A stretch of 64,000 bases of DNA from an uncultured Pelagibacteraceae bacterium. GTDB taxonomy: Bacteria; Pseudomonadota; Alphaproteobacteria; Pelagibacterales; Pelagibacteraceae. The first letter of the stretch is position 1. Each line of letters opens with the position of its first letter. The stretch is taken from NCBI GenBank assembly GCA_902596745.1, contig CACJUZ010000004.1, forward strand, positions 1-64,000, in the 5' to 3' direction. A program made the translations under genes and the position numbers. The notes under the pieces were generated by a model that did no database searches, was not told the origin of the DNA, and saw nothing but the letters and a program-made list of their open reading frames with translations. Below, in pieces: positions 29,936 to 41,495 of the stretch.

Positions 29936-30673
29936 ATGGAAGTAAAAAATAGAGCAAAAATTATCACTGATTGGATCAACAATTATTGTGAAACTACGTC
30001 GTTTAATCCCAAAACATTAGTAGTTGGTATTTCAGGCGGCATAGACTCCTCCGTAGTTAGTACGCTATGTGCAAACACAGGAAGAAAAACAATTGTGTTA
30101 ACAATGCCAATAAAACAAATAAAATCTCAACATGATTTAAGCTTGAAGCATGCAAAATGGTTAAAAGATAAGTTTAAAAACGTTGAGCATCACTTAATCG
30201 AGATGGACAAAATATTTGAATCTTTTTCCAAAGTTCTAAATAACTTTGATAATGAACATGGATTTGCAAATTCAAGAGCTAGGTTAAGAATGGCAACTCT
30301 ATATCAAGTGGCAGCAGCTAATTCTGGTATAGTAGTTGGAACAGGGAATAAAGTTGAAGATTTTGGTGTTGGCTTTTATACTAAATATGGTGATGGAGGA
30401 GTAGATATTTCTCCAATAGCTGATTGTACAAAAACTCAAGTTTGGGAATTAGGTAAATATCTTGGAGTATCAGATGAAATTATTAATTCTCAACCGACTG
30501 ATGGATTGTGGGACGATGGTAGAAATGATGTCCAACAATTAGGAATGAGTTATGAAGATCTTGAAAAAGCTATGGAAAATAAAGACGATCCAAACTATCA
30601 GAAATATTTAAAGATAAGAGAAAAAAATTTACACAAAATGAAACCTATCCCAGTTTGCAAATTCAATGAATAA
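29936..30673 (+). CDS. nadE: NAD+ synthase (NH3-dependent type)
   Basis: LVVGISGGIDSSVVSTL; VVGTGNKVEDFGVGFYTKYGDGGVDISPI; SD-like GGAGG upstream. Confidence 0.95.
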   Translation: MEVKNRAKIITDWINNYCETTSFNPKTLVVGISGGIDSSVVSTLCANTGRKTIVLTMPIKQIKSQHDLSLKHAKWLKDKFKNVEHHLIEMDKIFESFSKVLNNFDNEHGFANSRARLRMATLYQVAAANSGIVVGTGNKVEDFGVGFYTKYGDGGVDISPIADCTKTQVWELGKYLGVSDEIINSQPTDGLWDDGRNDVQQLGMSYEDLEKAMENKDDPNYQKYLKIREKNLHKMKPIPVCKFNE

Positions 30674-32018
30674 TTTACATTTAACTAATTCACTTACAAA
30701 TAAAAAAGAAATTTTTAATCCAATTAATAAAGAAAAAGTTTCCTTATATGCATGTGGACCAACCGTTTATGATAATCCACATGTTGGAAACGCTCGCGCT
30801 CTAGTAGTGTTTGATCTTCTTTTCAGAATACTCATTGAACTTTACGGAGAGAAAAAAGTTAATTATGTTAGAAATATAACAGATATTGACGATAAAATTA
30901 TTGAAGCTTCAAAAACTAAAAAAATAAGTATTTCAGACTTAACAAAATCTATAACAGAAAAATTTCACGAAGATTGTAAAATTTTATTTTGTTTAAATCC
31001 AACTAAAGAACCAAGAGCAACTGATCATGTTGAGGGCATGATTAACATGACAAAAAAACTAATTGAAAAAAAAGCTGCTTATGAAAAAGAGGGGCACGTT
31101 TTTTTTAGAGTAAGTTCATTTAAAAAATATGGTAAGCTTTCAAATAAAAATCCAGATGACCTAAAAGCTGGTGCGAGAGTTGAAGTATCTAAATTAAAAA
31201 ATGATCCTTTAGATTTTGTTCTTTGGAAACCTTCAGATAATAATGATCCTGGTTGGGACTCGCCATGGGGAAGAGGTAGACCAGGATGGCATTTAGAGTG
31301 TTCAGTAATGAGTGAAAAATATTTAGGTAAAAACTTTGATATACATGGTGGAGGATTAGATTTAATTTTTCCGCATCATGAAAATGAGATTGCTCAATCG
31401 TGTGTTCATAGTGGAACAGATAAATTTGCTAACTATTGGGTACACAACGGATTTGTAACTATGAATAAAGAAAAAATGTCAAAATCTATTGGCAATATAA
31501 CAACAATAGAAGATGCAACCAAAAAATATTCAGGACAGGTGGTCCGTTTATCTTTATTAAGCTCTCAATATAAACAACCATTGGATTGGAATAACGAATT
31601 ACTCACGGAACAATCCAAAACTTTAGATAAATGGTACTCAATGTATTCCTCTGAAGTAAGTGAAAAAACACCTGATTGTTTTAATGATTTATTAGATGAC
31701 ATGAATACCCCACTTTATATTTCTAAGCTGCATGAGTTGTTTCAACAATCACAAAATGGAAACAAAGATAAAAAAAAAGAATTTAACAAAGCATGTCGTT
31801 TAATTGGATTATTTAATGAAAGTGCAGAAAAAAGAGCTGAGTACAAAAAAAGTAAAGTTAAAATCTCTGAAGACAATATATTAAGTAAAATTAAAGATCG
31901 CGAGGAAGCTAAAAAAACTGGCAATTATAAACTTGCTGATCAAATAAGAGATGATTTAAACAAAGAAGGTATTGATATAAAAGATGAAAAAGGTAAAACG
32001 ACTTGGAACTATAAATGA
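30666..32018 (+). CDS. cysS: Cysteinyl-tRNA synthetase
   Basis: YACGPTVYDNPHVGNAR (HIGH region), FPHHENEIAQS, KEKMSKSIGN (KMSKS). Confidence 0.97.
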   Translation: MNNLHLTNSLTNKKEIFNPINKEKVSLYACGPTVYDNPHVGNARALVVFDLLFRILIELYGEKKVNYVRNITDIDDKIIEASKTKKISISDLTKSITEKFHEDCKILFCLNPTKEPRATDHVEGMINMTKKLIEKKAAYEKEGHVFFRVSSFKKYGKLSNKNPDDLKAGARVEVSKLKNDPLDFVLWKPSDNNDPGWDSPWGRGRPGWHLECSVMSEKYLGKNFDIHGGGLDLIFPHHENEIAQSCVHSGTDKFANYWVHNGFVTMNKEKMSKSIGNITTIEDATKKYSGQVVRLSLLSSQYKQPLDWNNELLTEQSKTLDKWYSMYSSEVSEKTPDCFNDLLDDMNTPLYISKLHELFQQSQNGNKDKKKEFNKACRLIGLFNESAEKRAEYKKSKVKISEDNILSKIKDREEAKKTGNYKLADQIRDDLNKEGIDIKDEKGKTTWNYK

Positions 32019-33619
32019 AAAAAGAAAAAATATACATTTTTGATACGACTTTAAGAGACGGCGCACAGACTGAGGGAGTCGATTTTTCAGTTGAAGATAA
32101 GAATAAAATTGCAAAAATTCTATCCAATATTGGAGTAGACTACATAGAAGGTGGTTGGCCAGGTGCAAATCCTGTGGATAACGAATTTTTTGATAAATCC
32201 CCTAACCTTGGAAACTCAAAATTTACAGCTTTCGGGATGACAAAAAAGAATGGAGTTAGTGCAGATAATGATCCAAATTTATCTCCTTTAATGAATGCTG
32301 ATTGTAAAACAGTTTGCGTTGTTGGAAAAACTTGGGATTTTCACGTTAAAACTGCTTTAGGTATTAAAAACGAGGATAATTTAAAAAACATTAAAGAAAC
32401 AGCTAAGCATTTTGTAAAAAACAATAAAGAATTTCTTTTTGATGCTGAACATTTCTTTGATGGATATAAAAATAATCCTAGTTACGCACTTGATTGTTTA
32501 AAACAAGCTTATGATGAGGGAGCTAGATGGGTAGTTTTATGTGATACAAATGGCGGAACCTTACCGAATGAAGTTGGAGAAATAATTAATAGTGTCACCA
32601 AAGTAATACCGGGAAAAAATTTAGGTATTCATGCTCATAACGATACAGAAAATGCCGTAAGCAACTCTTTAACAGCTGTATTAGCTGGAGCTAGACAAAT
32701 ACAAGGAACTATAAATGGTTTAGGAGAAAGATGTGGAAATGCAAATTTAATGTCTATTATTCCAACACTTTTTTTAAAAAATACTTTTAGTGATAAATTT
32801 GAATTAAATATAAACAAAAAGAAACTTTCATCATTAACTGAATGCTCTAGGTTTTTAGATGAAGTTCTTAATAAAAAACCAAATAAAAGCATGGCCTATG
32901 TTGGTGGTTCCGCGTTTTCTCATAAAGGAGGATTACATGTTTCTGCAGTAAAAAAAGATCCAAAAACCTACGAACATATAAATCCAAAAGAAGTTGGTAA
33001 TCATAGAAATATTATTGTTTCAAATCAAGCTGGAAGATCAAATATAATATCCAGACTTGAAAATTATGGAATAAAAATTGACTCAAAAGACACCAAAGTT
33101 CAAAAAATTTTAAATGAAGTTAAAGAAAGAGAGTTTACTGGTTATTCTTACGATGGTGCTGATGCATCTTTTGAGCTTTTGGCAAATAAATTATTAGGGA
33201 AGCTTCCAGAATATTTGAAAGTAAAAAACTATAATGTGAATGTAAAAAAAGATAATGAATTAAAAACAACTGCAGAGGTTACTTTTATAATTGATGGTAA
33301 GGAAATTCATTGTCAGGGTGAAGGAAATGGACCCGTGAATGCACTGGACAATGCAATTAGATCAAATTTTAAAAAGGTTGAAAAATACTACAAATATTTT
33401 TCTGATCTTAAGCTTTTAGATTACAAAGTTAGAATTTTAAATACTGGTACAGGAGCAACCACAAGAGTTTCTATTGAAAGTACTGATAAAACTGGAAAAA
33501 GCTGGTTTACAATCGGTGTTTCTCAAAATATTATTGAAGCTTCATTTAAAGCATTAATAGATAGTTTAGAATACAAACTATTTAAAGAAAAAGCACCAGC
33601 AAATATACATGAAAAATAA
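32015..33619 (+). CDS. cimA: (R)-citramalate synthase
   Basis: FDTTLRDGAQTEGVDFSVEDK; GIHAHNDTENAVSNSL; C-terminal LeuA-like allosteric domain. Confidence 0.92.
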   Translation: MKKEKIYIFDTTLRDGAQTEGVDFSVEDKNKIAKILSNIGVDYIEGGWPGANPVDNEFFDKSPNLGNSKFTAFGMTKKNGVSADNDPNLSPLMNADCKTVCVVGKTWDFHVKTALGIKNEDNLKNIKETAKHFVKNNKEFLFDAEHFFDGYKNNPSYALDCLKQAYDEGARWVVLCDTNGGTLPNEVGEIINSVTKVIPGKNLGIHAHNDTENAVSNSLTAVLAGARQIQGTINGLGERCGNANLMSIIPTLFLKNTFSDKFELNINKKKLSSLTECSRFLDEVLNKKPNKSMAYVGGSAFSHKGGLHVSAVKKDPKTYEHINPKEVGNHRNIIVSNQAGRSNIISRLENYGIKIDSKDTKVQKILNEVKEREFTGYSYDGADASFELLANKLLGKLPEYLKVKNYNVNVKKDNELKTTAEVTFIIDGKEIHCQGEGNGPVNALDNAIRSNFKKVEKYYKYFSDLKLLDYKVRILNTGTGATTRVSIESTDKTGKSWFTIGVSQNIIEASFKALIDSLEYKLFKEKAPANIHEK

Positions 33620-34337
33620 ATTTGGTTTTATTTTAATCAAACCACAACTAGGTGAGAATATTGGTGCATCAGCCAGATCCTTAAAAAATTTTGGTTTCAA
33701 AAATTTAATAATAACTAATCCAAAGTATGATTGGCCCAATATAAAAGCTAAAGCGACTTCAGTAGGTGCTTTTGATATTTTGAATAAAACAAAAGTATTC
33801 AATAACACTATTTCAGCAATTAAAAATTTTGATATAATCTTCTCATTTAGTGCGAGAAGAAGAGATATAAATAAAAAACATATAAATATGAATACATTCC
33901 TCAATATCACAAAAAAAATAGAAAAAAAAAAAATTGGACTAATGTTTGGTCCAGAGGCTTCAGGTTTATCGAATTTAGATTTATCGTATGCTAATTATGT
34001 AGTTCAAATACCATCATCACCAAAATTCAAATCAATGAACCTGTCTCATTCAGTTTCATTGGTATGTTATGAAATATTTAAATTAAATAATCTTAAACTA
34101 ACCAATCAACAATTCTTTAATAAAAAAATAGGTAAAAAAGGGGAGTTATCTCAAATACTAAAGTTACTTATTGAAAAACTCGAAAAGAAAAACTTCTTTA
34201 AACCTCCTGAAAAAAGACTTTCAATGATTAAAAATATAAACAATTTATTTTATAGAATGGAGCCGGATGACAAAGAACTAAGGATTTTGGGCAGTTTAAT
34301 TGGTTCTTTAAGTAAAAATAAAAAAAAGCATAATTGA
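33609..34337 (+). CDS. trmJ: TrmH/SpoU-family RNA 2'-O-methyltransferase (TrmJ-like)
   Basis: KPQLGENIGASARSLKNFGF; GLMFGPEASGLSNLDL; IPSSPKFKSMNLSHSV. Confidence 0.88.
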   Translation: MKNKFGFILIKPQLGENIGASARSLKNFGFKNLIITNPKYDWPNIKAKATSVGAFDILNKTKVFNNTISAIKNFDIIFSFSARRRDINKKHINMNTFLNITKKIEKKKIGLMFGPEASGLSNLDLSYANYVVQIPSSPKFKSMNLSHSVSLVCYEIFKLNNLKLTNQQFFNKKIGKKGELSQILKLLIEKLEKKNFFKPPEKRLSMIKNINNLFYRMEPDDKELRILGSLIGSLSKNKKKHN

Positions 34338-34375
34338 CATTTACCCCTTAAACCTTGTAAACCCGAGATCAAATA

Positions 34376-34993
34376 ATGACAAAAAGATTAAAATCGAAAC
34401 ATAAAGTAGACAGAAGGCTCAAGGCAAATTTATGGGGCAGGCCAAAAAGTCCATTTAACGTAAGAGCATATCCTCCAGGTCAACATGGACAAAATAAAAA
34501 AGGCAAACCAACAGATTACGGCATTCAACTTCAGGCAAAACAAAAGTTAAAAGCCTATTATGGAAATATAAATGAGAGACAATTTAGAAATATTTATAGA
34601 AAAGCGTTATCAAAAAGGGGTGATACTTCTGAAAATTTAATTGCTATATTAGAGAGTAGACTTGATACTGTGGTTTACAGAGCAAAACTTGCACCAACTG
34701 TTTTTGCTGCAAGGCAGTTAATTAATCATGGACATATAAAGGTAAATAAAAAACGGGTAAATGTTTCAAGTTATATTTTAAAAGACACTGATCAAGTTGA
34801 AGTTAACGAAAAATCAAAAAAATTAAATGTAATTGATGGTTCGATACAGAGCAAAGAAAGAGAGATACCCGAATACATTCAATTTGATAGTAAAAGTAAA
34901 TCAGTAAAACTTGCTAGAGTACCAAAATTCTCTGAAGTTCCGTACCCGGTTATTATGGAACCAAGTTTAGTAATCGAATATTATTCAAGATAA
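34376..34993 (+). CDS. rpsD: 30S ribosomal protein S4
   Basis: S4 domain RLDTVVYRAKLAPTVFAARQLINHGHIKVN; N-terminal KSPFNVRAYPPGQHG. Confidence 0.97.
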   Translation: MTKRLKSKHKVDRRLKANLWGRPKSPFNVRAYPPGQHGQNKKGKPTDYGIQLQAKQKLKAYYGNINERQFRNIYRKALSKRGDTSENLIAILESRLDTVVYRAKLAPTVFAARQLINHGHIKVNKKRVNVSSYILKDTDQVEVNEKSKKLNVIDGSIQSKEREIPEYIQFDSKSKSVKLARVPKFSEVPYPVIMEPSLVIEYYSR

Positions 34994-35311
34994 TTAAATT
35001 AGTTTTTTTTCTTCAAAGACTTTTTTTAGCTCACCTTTTTCAAACATATCTTTAACAATATCACAACCACCAATAAACTCACCTTTAATATATAATTGAG
35101 GAATAGTAGGCCAATCACTAAAATCTTTAATACCTTGTCTTAAGTTCTGATCCTCTAAAACATTTACACCTAAAAATTTAACATTCAAATGTTTTAATAT
35201 ATTTGAAACCGTCATGGAAAAACCGCATTGAGGACTTTCTGGTGTGCCTTTCATAAATAAACATACATTATTATTTTCAATTAATTTTTGTATATTTTGT
35301 TTGATATTCAT
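34994..35311 (-). CDS. grxD: Monothiol glutaredoxin, Grx4 family
   Basis: LFMKGTPESPQCGFSMTV (CGFS), WPTIPQLYIKGEFIGGCDI. Confidence 0.95.
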   Translation of the reverse strand: MNIKQNIQKLIENNNVCLFMKGTPESPQCGFSMTVSNILKHLNVKFLGVNVLEDQNLRQGIKDFSDWPTIPQLYIKGEFIGGCDIVKDMFEKGELKKVFEEKKLI

Positions 35312-35313
35312 TC

Positions 35314-35544
35314 TTATTTTTCTTCCGTAGTTAATGATAAAGCGTGTAACTCTCCACCCATTTTACCTTTCAAAGATTTATAAACTAATTTATGTTGTTC
35401 AATCTTATTTAAACCTTTAAATATCTTAGATTTTACTATTGCTGAATAGTGATTATTGTCACCCATTAGATCTTTAATCTCAATGGATGCATCTGGTATA
35501 GCTTCTAAAATATGTTTTTCAAGTTCTTTAATTGTTAAGGCCAT
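35314..35544 (-). CDS. bolA: BolA family protein
   Basis: [41 protein letters not shown]...HALSL; adjacent to grxD. Confidence 0.92.
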   Translation of the reverse strand: MALTIKELEKHILEAIPDASIEIKDLMGDNNHYSAIVKSKIFKGLNKIEQHKLVYKSLKGKMGGELHALSLTTEEK

Positions 35545-37723
35545 TAAATTGATTATACCATTTATTGTTTAACTCATAAAGCTCTTTTACATTTATCTTT
35601 AAGTCATTATCTAATTCAAAATATTCATTTTGAGTAGTACCAATATTATCGAAATAAATATTATTTTCTTTAAATAATGACTCAAGTTTTGAATAATTTT
35701 TCTTATCTACTTCAATTATATATCTACTTTGATCTTCACCAAAAAAATATTCAAATATGTTTGTCAATTTTTTTGGTTTATTTATTTTTATCCCAATTTG
35801 AGAACTAATAGACATTTCAGCTAATGCTAAAATGATACCACCAGTCGATACATCATGTACTGAGTTTATAATACCAGTATTAATAAGTTTAAAAACCATT
35901 TCACCATTATTTTTTTCATTTAAAAGGTTTACATCTGGTGGCATCCCATCATGTAAATTATGTATTTGATTTATAAAAACACTTTGATCAAGATGACCAA
36001 ATGTTTTACCAACAACTACTATATTGCTACCAGTTTTTTTAAATCTATGATTTTGAATTTTATTCAAATTTTTAATTAATCCAACACCCCCAATTACTGG
36101 TGTAGGGTAAATATTATTATTATTAGTGCCGTTATAGAAAGAAACATTTCCAGATACGACAGGATAATCTAAAAATTCACACGCTTCTTTTATACCAAGT
36201 ATATTTTCTGCAAATTCTCCCATGATTTCAGGATTTTCTGGGTTTCCAAAATTTAAACAATTAGTAATAGCTATTGGTTTAGCTCCTACAGATATTAAAT
36301 TTCTCCAACTCTCACACACAATTTGTTTACCACCATTTAAAGGAAATGATTTACAATAATTAGCAGAAGAATCTACAGTAACAGCTATTGCTTTATCCTT
36401 ATTATGTATTTTAATAATTGCTGCATCTGTTCCAGATCGCTCTATTGTATCGCCCATCACCATTTGGTCATATTGTTCTGTAACCCATTTTTTATTTGAT
36501 TGATTTGGTGATGATATTATTTTAAAAAAAGCCTCATCAAAACTTATTTTTTTTAAGTCTTTAAACTTAACTTTTTTACTTTTAAATTTTTTTTTTGTCC
36601 ACTTTCTATCATATAAAGGAGCATTAGAAGAAAGCGCGTTTATGGGAATTGTTGCTACAATTTCATTTTTAAATTTTAATGATAAATTTTTAGAATTAGT
36701 TGTTTTTCCAATTATAACAAAATCAAGATCCCACTTTTTAAAAATTTCACTAGCTTCGTTTTCTTTTCCATCCTCCAAAATTATTAACATTCTCTCTTGG
36801 CTTTCGGATAACATCATCTCATAAGGACTCATATTATCTTCTCTACAGGGTACTTTATCTAAATCTAATTCTATACCTAAATTTCCTTTAAATGCCATTT
36901 CAACACTGGATGAGGTTAAACCAGCTGCTCCCATATCCTGTATAGATATAATTGAATCTTTTTTCATCAATTCTAAACAAGCTTCCATCAAAAGTTTTTC
37001 TGTAAAGGGATCTCCAACTTGTACAGTTGGTTTTTTGTCTTCAGAATTTTCATCAAACTCTGCAGACGCCATTGATGCACCATGAATTCCATCTCTTCCT
37101 GTTTTGGAACCAACATAAACAACAGGTTTATTTATTCCTTTAGCTTTTGAATAAAAAATTCTTTTTTTATCCGCTAAACCAACTGCCATGGCGTTAACAA
37201 GTATATTCTCGTTGTAAGTGCTGTTAAATTTAGTCTCTCCAGCAACAGTTGGGATACCTATACAATTTCCATAACCTCCAATTCCAGATACAACTCCATT
37301 TAAAAGATTTTTTGTTTTTTTGTTTTTTGGATCACCGAAATGAATTGAATTTAAAAGCGCTATAGGCCTAGCTCCCATTGTAAAAACATCTCTTAATATA
37401 CCTCCTACCCCTGTCGCTGCTCCTTGATAGGGCTCAATAAAAGATGGATGATTATGACTTTCAATTTTAAAAACTACAGCATCATCATCACCGATGTCAA
37501 TTACTCCAGCGTTTTCTCCTGGGCCCTGAATAACATTTTTGTTTTTAATTGGCAATTTTTTTAAATGTACTTTAGATGATTTGTAAGAACAATGTTCATT
37601 CCACATTGCTGAAAAAATACCAAGCTCTAAGATATTTGGCTCTCTATTCAACAATAATTTAATCTTGGAATATTCTTCAGATTTTAATCCATGAAAATCA
37701 ATTATTTCTTTTGTAATTTTCAT
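35528..37723 (-). CDS. purL: Phosphoribosylformylglycinamidine synthase II
   Basis: [42 protein letters not shown]. Confidence 0.97.
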   Translation of the reverse strand: MKITKEIIDFHGLKSEEYSKIKLLLNREPNILELGIFSAMWNEHCSYKSSKVHLKKLPIKNKNVIQGPGENAGVIDIGDDDAVVFKIESHNHPSFIEPYQGAATGVGGILRDVFTMGARPIALLNSIHFGDPKNKKTKNLLNGVVSGIGGYGNCIGIPTVAGETKFNSTYNENILVNAMAVGLADKKRIFYSKAKGINKPVVYVGSKTGRDGIHGASMASAEFDENSEDKKPTVQVGDPFTEKLLMEACLELMKKDSIISIQDMGAAGLTSSSVEMAFKGNLGIELDLDKVPCREDNMSPYEMMLSESQERMLIILEDGKENEASEIFKKWDLDFVIIGKTTNSKNLSLKFKNEIVATIPINALSSNAPLYDRKWTKKKFKSKKVKFKDLKKISFDEAFFKIISSPNQSNKKWVTEQYDQMVMGDTIERSGTDAAIIKIHNKDKAIAVTVDSSANYCKSFPLNGGKQIVCESWRNLISVGAKPIAITNCLNFGNPENPEIMGEFAENILGIKEACEFLDYPVVSGNVSFYNGTNNNNIYPTPVIGGVGLIKNLNKIQNHRFKKTGSNIVVVGKTFGHLDQSVFINQIHNLHDGMPPDVNLLNEKNNGEMVFKLINTGIINSVHDVSTGGIILALAEMSISSQIGIKINKPKKLTNIFEYFFGEDQSRYIIEVDKKNYSKLESLFKENNIYFDNIGTTQNEYFELDNDLKINVKELYELNNKWYNQFNGLNN

Positions 37724-38400
37724 TAATTTAAAATACTTGTAAATAAGCCAATACCATCTGTATTGCTTATTAAGTTATCTATCATTCTTTCTGGATGAGG
37801 CATCATACCTAAAATATTTTTTCCATTATTAAGTATACCTGCAATATTATTTATAGAACCATTAGGGTTTGTACTGTCATTAATTAAGCCATTTTTATTA
37901 CAATACTTGAACGGTATAAGCTCCTTGTCTTCTAGTTCTTTTAAATGGTCTTTTTGTGTAAAATAATTACCTTCATTATGAGCAATATTTAATCTTATAA
38001 TATTATTTTTTTTATAGTTTTTACAAAATTTATTATTATTGTTTGTTACTTTTAAATAAACATCTTTTGAAATAAATTTTAAATCTTTATTTCTTAATAA
38101 CGCGCCTTTAAGAAGGCCAGTTTCAATAAGTATTTGAAAACCATTACATATTCCTAAAATTAGGCAACCAGAATTAGCTGCTTTTATTACCTCATTTAAA
38201 ATATTAGATTTTGCAGCAATTGCACCAGATCTTAAATAGTCACCATAAGAAAAACCTCCGGGGATAACAATTAAATCTGATTTGGGTAATTCATTATCTT
38301 TATGCCAAACCATTTTATTTTTAAATTGCAGTTTTGTGAGTGCAGTCGCTATATCTCTATCACAGTTTGATCCAGGAAAAACTATAACTGAAGAATTCAT
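37723..38400 (-). CDS. purQ: Phosphoribosylformylglycinamidine synthase I
   Basis: [43 protein letters not shown]. Confidence 0.96.
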   Translation of the reverse strand: MNSSVIVFPGSNCDRDIATALTKLQFKNKMVWHKDNELPKSDLIVIPGGFSYGDYLRSGAIAAKSNILNEVIKAANSGCLILGICNGFQILIETGLLKGALLRNKDLKFISKDVYLKVTNNNNKFCKNYKKNNIIRLNIAHNEGNYFTQKDHLKELEDKELIPFKYCNKNGLINDSTNPNGSINNIAGILNNGKNILGMMPHPERMIDNLISNTDGIGLFTSILN

Positions 38401-38639
38401 TATATTTTTATTATTTTATATTGCTCTATAATTAAATTAACTAAAAGCTTTTTACACATATTTTCTATTGCACTTTTAGCTTTTTTTTCATCTGACTCAT
38501 TTAATTCTATCTCTATATATTTACCTTGTCTTAAATTTTTTAAGGAATTTATACCCATATTCTGTAATGTCTGTTCAATTACTTTTCCTTGTGGATCAAG
38601 AACATCTTTCTTTAAAGTTATGATTACTGCAAATTTCAA
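38400..38639 (-). CDS. purS: Phosphoribosylformylglycinamidine synthase subunit PurS
   Basis: LKKDVLDPQGKVIEQTLQNMG; GKYIEIEL; located between purC and purQ. Confidence 0.92.
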   Translation of the reverse strand: MKFAVIITLKKDVLDPQGKVIEQTLQNMGINSLKNLRQGKYIEIELNESDEKKAKSAIENMCKKLLVNLIIEQYKIIKI

Positions 38640-38640
38640 A

Positions 38641-39432
38641 TTATTTTTTTTTGAATTTAATTGAACTTTGTTTATTGAAATTTACTTCTTTCACATTAGC
38701 TATTTCTGGCATAATACCAAGTCTTCGAGCCACTTCTTGATAACCCTCAATTATATTACCCAGATCTTTTCTGAACCTATCTTTATCTAATTTTTTCTCA
38801 GTTTTTGCGTCCCATAGTCTACAAGTATCTGGACTTATTTCATCAGCTAAAACTATTTCATTTTCACCTTTGTCTTTATTCCATGATTTCCCATATTCTA
38901 TTTTGAAATCTACTAACTTAATACCTATCCCTTTAAATAAACCTATTAAAATATCATTAATTCTTAATGTCATTTTATCAATCTTTTTTATTTCCTCTTT
39001 TGTAGCCCAATCAAAAGTAAAAATATGTTCTTTGGATACAATAGGGTCTTGCAAATCATCGTTTTTTAAACAGTATTCTAACAGAGGTTTTTCTAGAGTG
39101 GTTCCTTCAGGTATTCCAAGTCTTTTTGTTAAAGATCCACTAGCAACATTCCTTACAATAAATTCAAGCGGGATTATTTCGGCACGTCTTATTAACTGTT
39201 CGCGCATATTGAGCCTTTTGATAAAATGGGTTTTTATTCCACATTGAGCTAGACTTGTTAAAAGATACTCCGATATTCTATTATTTAAGACTCCCTTACC
39301 CTCAATTTTAGATTTTTTAAGATTATTAAATGCGGTTGCATCATCTTTAAAGTGCTGAATAACTACATACTTGTCATTAGTAGAATAAATTATTTTTGCT
39401 TTTCCCTCGTAAAGTTTTTTACCTTTATTCAT
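38641..39432 (-). CDS. purC: SAICAR synthetase
   Basis: LYEGKAKIIY; RNVASGSLTKRLGI; DEISPDTCRLWD. Confidence 0.96.
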   Translation of the reverse strand: MNKGKKLYEGKAKIIYSTNDKYVVIQHFKDDATAFNNLKKSKIEGKGVLNNRISEYLLTSLAQCGIKTHFIKRLNMREQLIRRAEIIPLEFIVRNVASGSLTKRLGIPEGTTLEKPLLEYCLKNDDLQDPIVSKEHIFTFDWATKEEIKKIDKMTLRINDILIGLFKGIGIKLVDFKIEYGKSWNKDKGENEIVLADEISPDTCRLWDAKTEKKLDKDRFRKDLGNIIEGYQEVARRLGIMPEIANVKEVNFNKQSSIKFKKK

Positions 39433-39438
39433 ATAAGA

Positions 39439-40734
39439 TTATTTTTTTAATGCTCTTCTAAAAATTATATTAATTTTTTTAGAATGATAACCTAAATCAA
39501 ACAATTTTTTCAATTTATTAACAGGTATTTTTTTAATAATTCTTTGATCTTTTATTAAATTGTCAAAAAAAGAAGTATTATTTTTCCATGTTAACATAGC
39601 ATTTTTCTGTACTATCGAATAAGCTTGCTCCCTTGTAAAACCATTAGAGGTAAGCTCTAAAAGCACTCTTTGAGAAAAAAATAAACCATTGGTTAAGTTA
39701 AGATTTCTTTTCATATTCTTTGGATAAATATTCAAATTCTTGATAACATCGTTTAGCCTTACTAAAGCAAAATCTAAAGCAATAGTAGTGTCAGGTCCAA
39801 TATTTCGTTCCACAGAAGAATGTGAGATATCTCTTTCATGCCACAAAGCAACATTTTCTAAAGCTGGAATAATATTTGCACGAATTAATCTTGCTAGTCC
39901 AGTTAGATTTTCACTTAATACAGGATTTTTTTTATGAGGCATTGCAGAAGAACCTTTTTGCTTTTTACCGAAAAACTCCTCTACTTCTAAAACTTCTGTT
40001 CGTTGAAGATGTCTTATCTCTGTCGCAAATCTTTCAACAGAACTTGCAACAATTGCTAAGGTAGAGAAAAATTGGGCATGACGGTCTCGAGGAATAATTT
40101 GAGTTGATATGGGTTCGATTTTTAATTTCAATTTTTTAGCAACATAAGATTCTATTTTTGGATTTATATTTGCAAAAGTTCCAACTGCACCAGATATTGC
40201 ACATGTTGATATTTCGTTAATAGAGTCTTCAAGTCTTTTTTTATTTCTTAAAAACTCTTGATAAAATGTTAACATTTTAAATCCAAAGGTAATTGGCTCT
40301 GCATGAATACCATGACTTCTACCTATACAAACCGTAAACTTGTGTTTATTAGCTTGTTTTTTTATGGATAATAATAAATTGTCCAAATCCTTAATAAGAA
40401 TTTTTCCGGCTTGATTTAATTGCAAGTTAAAACATGTGTCTAAAACATCAGATGAAGTCATACCTTTATGAAGGTATTTTGCCTCTTTTCCAACCTTCTC
40501 AGTTATTGAAGTTAAAAAAGCAATGACATCATGCTTTACTTTTTTTTCAATTTCAAAAATTCTTTTAGGATTTATTTTAGCTTTTTTACTAACTTTTTTT
40601 GATACTCCTCTTGGAATAATTCCAAATTTTTCCATCGCCTCTGCAGCTGCTAATTCTATTTTTAGCCAAATAGAGTATTTGTTATAATCACTCCAAATAT
40701 TAGTTAATTCTGCTCTAGAATATCTTTCTATCAT
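39439..40734 (-). CDS. purB: Adenylosuccinate lyase
   Basis: GSSAMPHKKNPVLSENL signature; IERYSRAELTNIWSDYNKY. Confidence 0.96.
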   Translation of the reverse strand: MIERYSRAELTNIWSDYNKYSIWLKIELAAAEAMEKFGIIPRGVSKKVSKKAKINPKRIFEIEKKVKHDVIAFLTSITEKVGKEAKYLHKGMTSSDVLDTCFNLQLNQAGKILIKDLDNLLLSIKKQANKHKFTVCIGRSHGIHAEPITFGFKMLTFYQEFLRNKKRLEDSINEISTCAISGAVGTFANINPKIESYVAKKLKLKIEPISTQIIPRDRHAQFFSTLAIVASSVERFATEIRHLQRTEVLEVEEFFGKKQKGSSAMPHKKNPVLSENLTGLARLIRANIIPALENVALWHERDISHSSVERNIGPDTTIALDFALVRLNDVIKNLNIYPKNMKRNLNLTNGLFFSQRVLLELTSNGFTREQAYSIVQKNAMLTWKNNTSFFDNLIKDQRIIKKIPVNKLKKLFDLGYHSKKINIIFRRALKK

Positions 40735-41495
40735 TATAAATTTGGAGGAAAGTTTAAACCTTTCTTGGATAAGGTAAAAATTTCGTATCCATCTTTAGTT
40801 ACACCAACAGTGTGTTCAAATTGTGCTGATAAGGATTTGTCTTTTGTTACTGCTGTCCAACCGTCTTTTAAAGTTTTTGTTTCGAATTTTCCAGAGTTAA
40901 TCATTGGTTCTACTGTAAATATCATTCCCTCTTTAAGTTCTTGACCAGATTCCCTTTCACCGTAATGAAGAACATTTGGACTTTCGTGGAATTTTTTACC
41001 AATTCCATGTCCACAAAAATCTCTTACAACTGAAAAACCTTCAGCCTCAACAATATTTTGTATTGTGTAACCTATATTTCCTATTTTTGTATTTGCTTTT
41101 ATTGTTTTAATTGCTGCCATCATTGCGTCATAAGTAATTTTTATTAGTTTTTTTGCTTTAACAGAGCATTCTCCAACAATAAACATTCTACTTGTGTCAC
41201 CGTGCCAGCCATCTTTAATTGCTGTAACATCTACATTTATTATATCACCTTCGTTTAAAATTTTATCTGATGGAATACCGTGACAAACAACATGATTAGA
41301 TGAGGTACAACAAGATTTTGGATATCCTCTATAATATAATGGTGCTGAAAAAGCCTTATGATCATTAATATATTGATAACACAATTTATCAATTTCTAAA
41401 GTACTTATCCCAGGCTTAATTATACCATCCACTTCATCTAAAGCACCAGCCGCGATCGATCCGGCTATTTTTGTTTTTTCGAAACTTTCAATCAT
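40734..41495 (-). CDS. map: Methionine aminopeptidase type I
   Basis: NHVVCHGIPSDKILNEGDIINVDVTAIKDGWHGDTSRMF; GHGIGKKFHESPNVLHYG. Confidence 0.96.
   Translation of the reverse strand: MIESFEKTKIAGSIAAGALDEVDGIIKPGISTLEIDKLCYQYINDHKAFSAPLYYRGYPKSCCTSSNHVVCHGIPSDKILNEGDIINVDVTAIKDGWHGDTSRMFIVGECSVKAKKLIKITYDAMMAAIKTIKANTKIGNIGYTIQNIVEAEGFSVVRDFCGHGIGKKFHESPNVLHYGERESGQELKEGMIFTVEPMINSGKFETKTLKDGWTAVTKDKSLSAQFEHTVGVTKDGYEIFTLSKKGLNFPPNL

Noticed and set aside
31742-32168. Minus-strand ORFs opposite cysS/cimA
   Set aside because: Shadow ORFs; hydrophobic composition reflects antisense of K/E-rich coding sequence.
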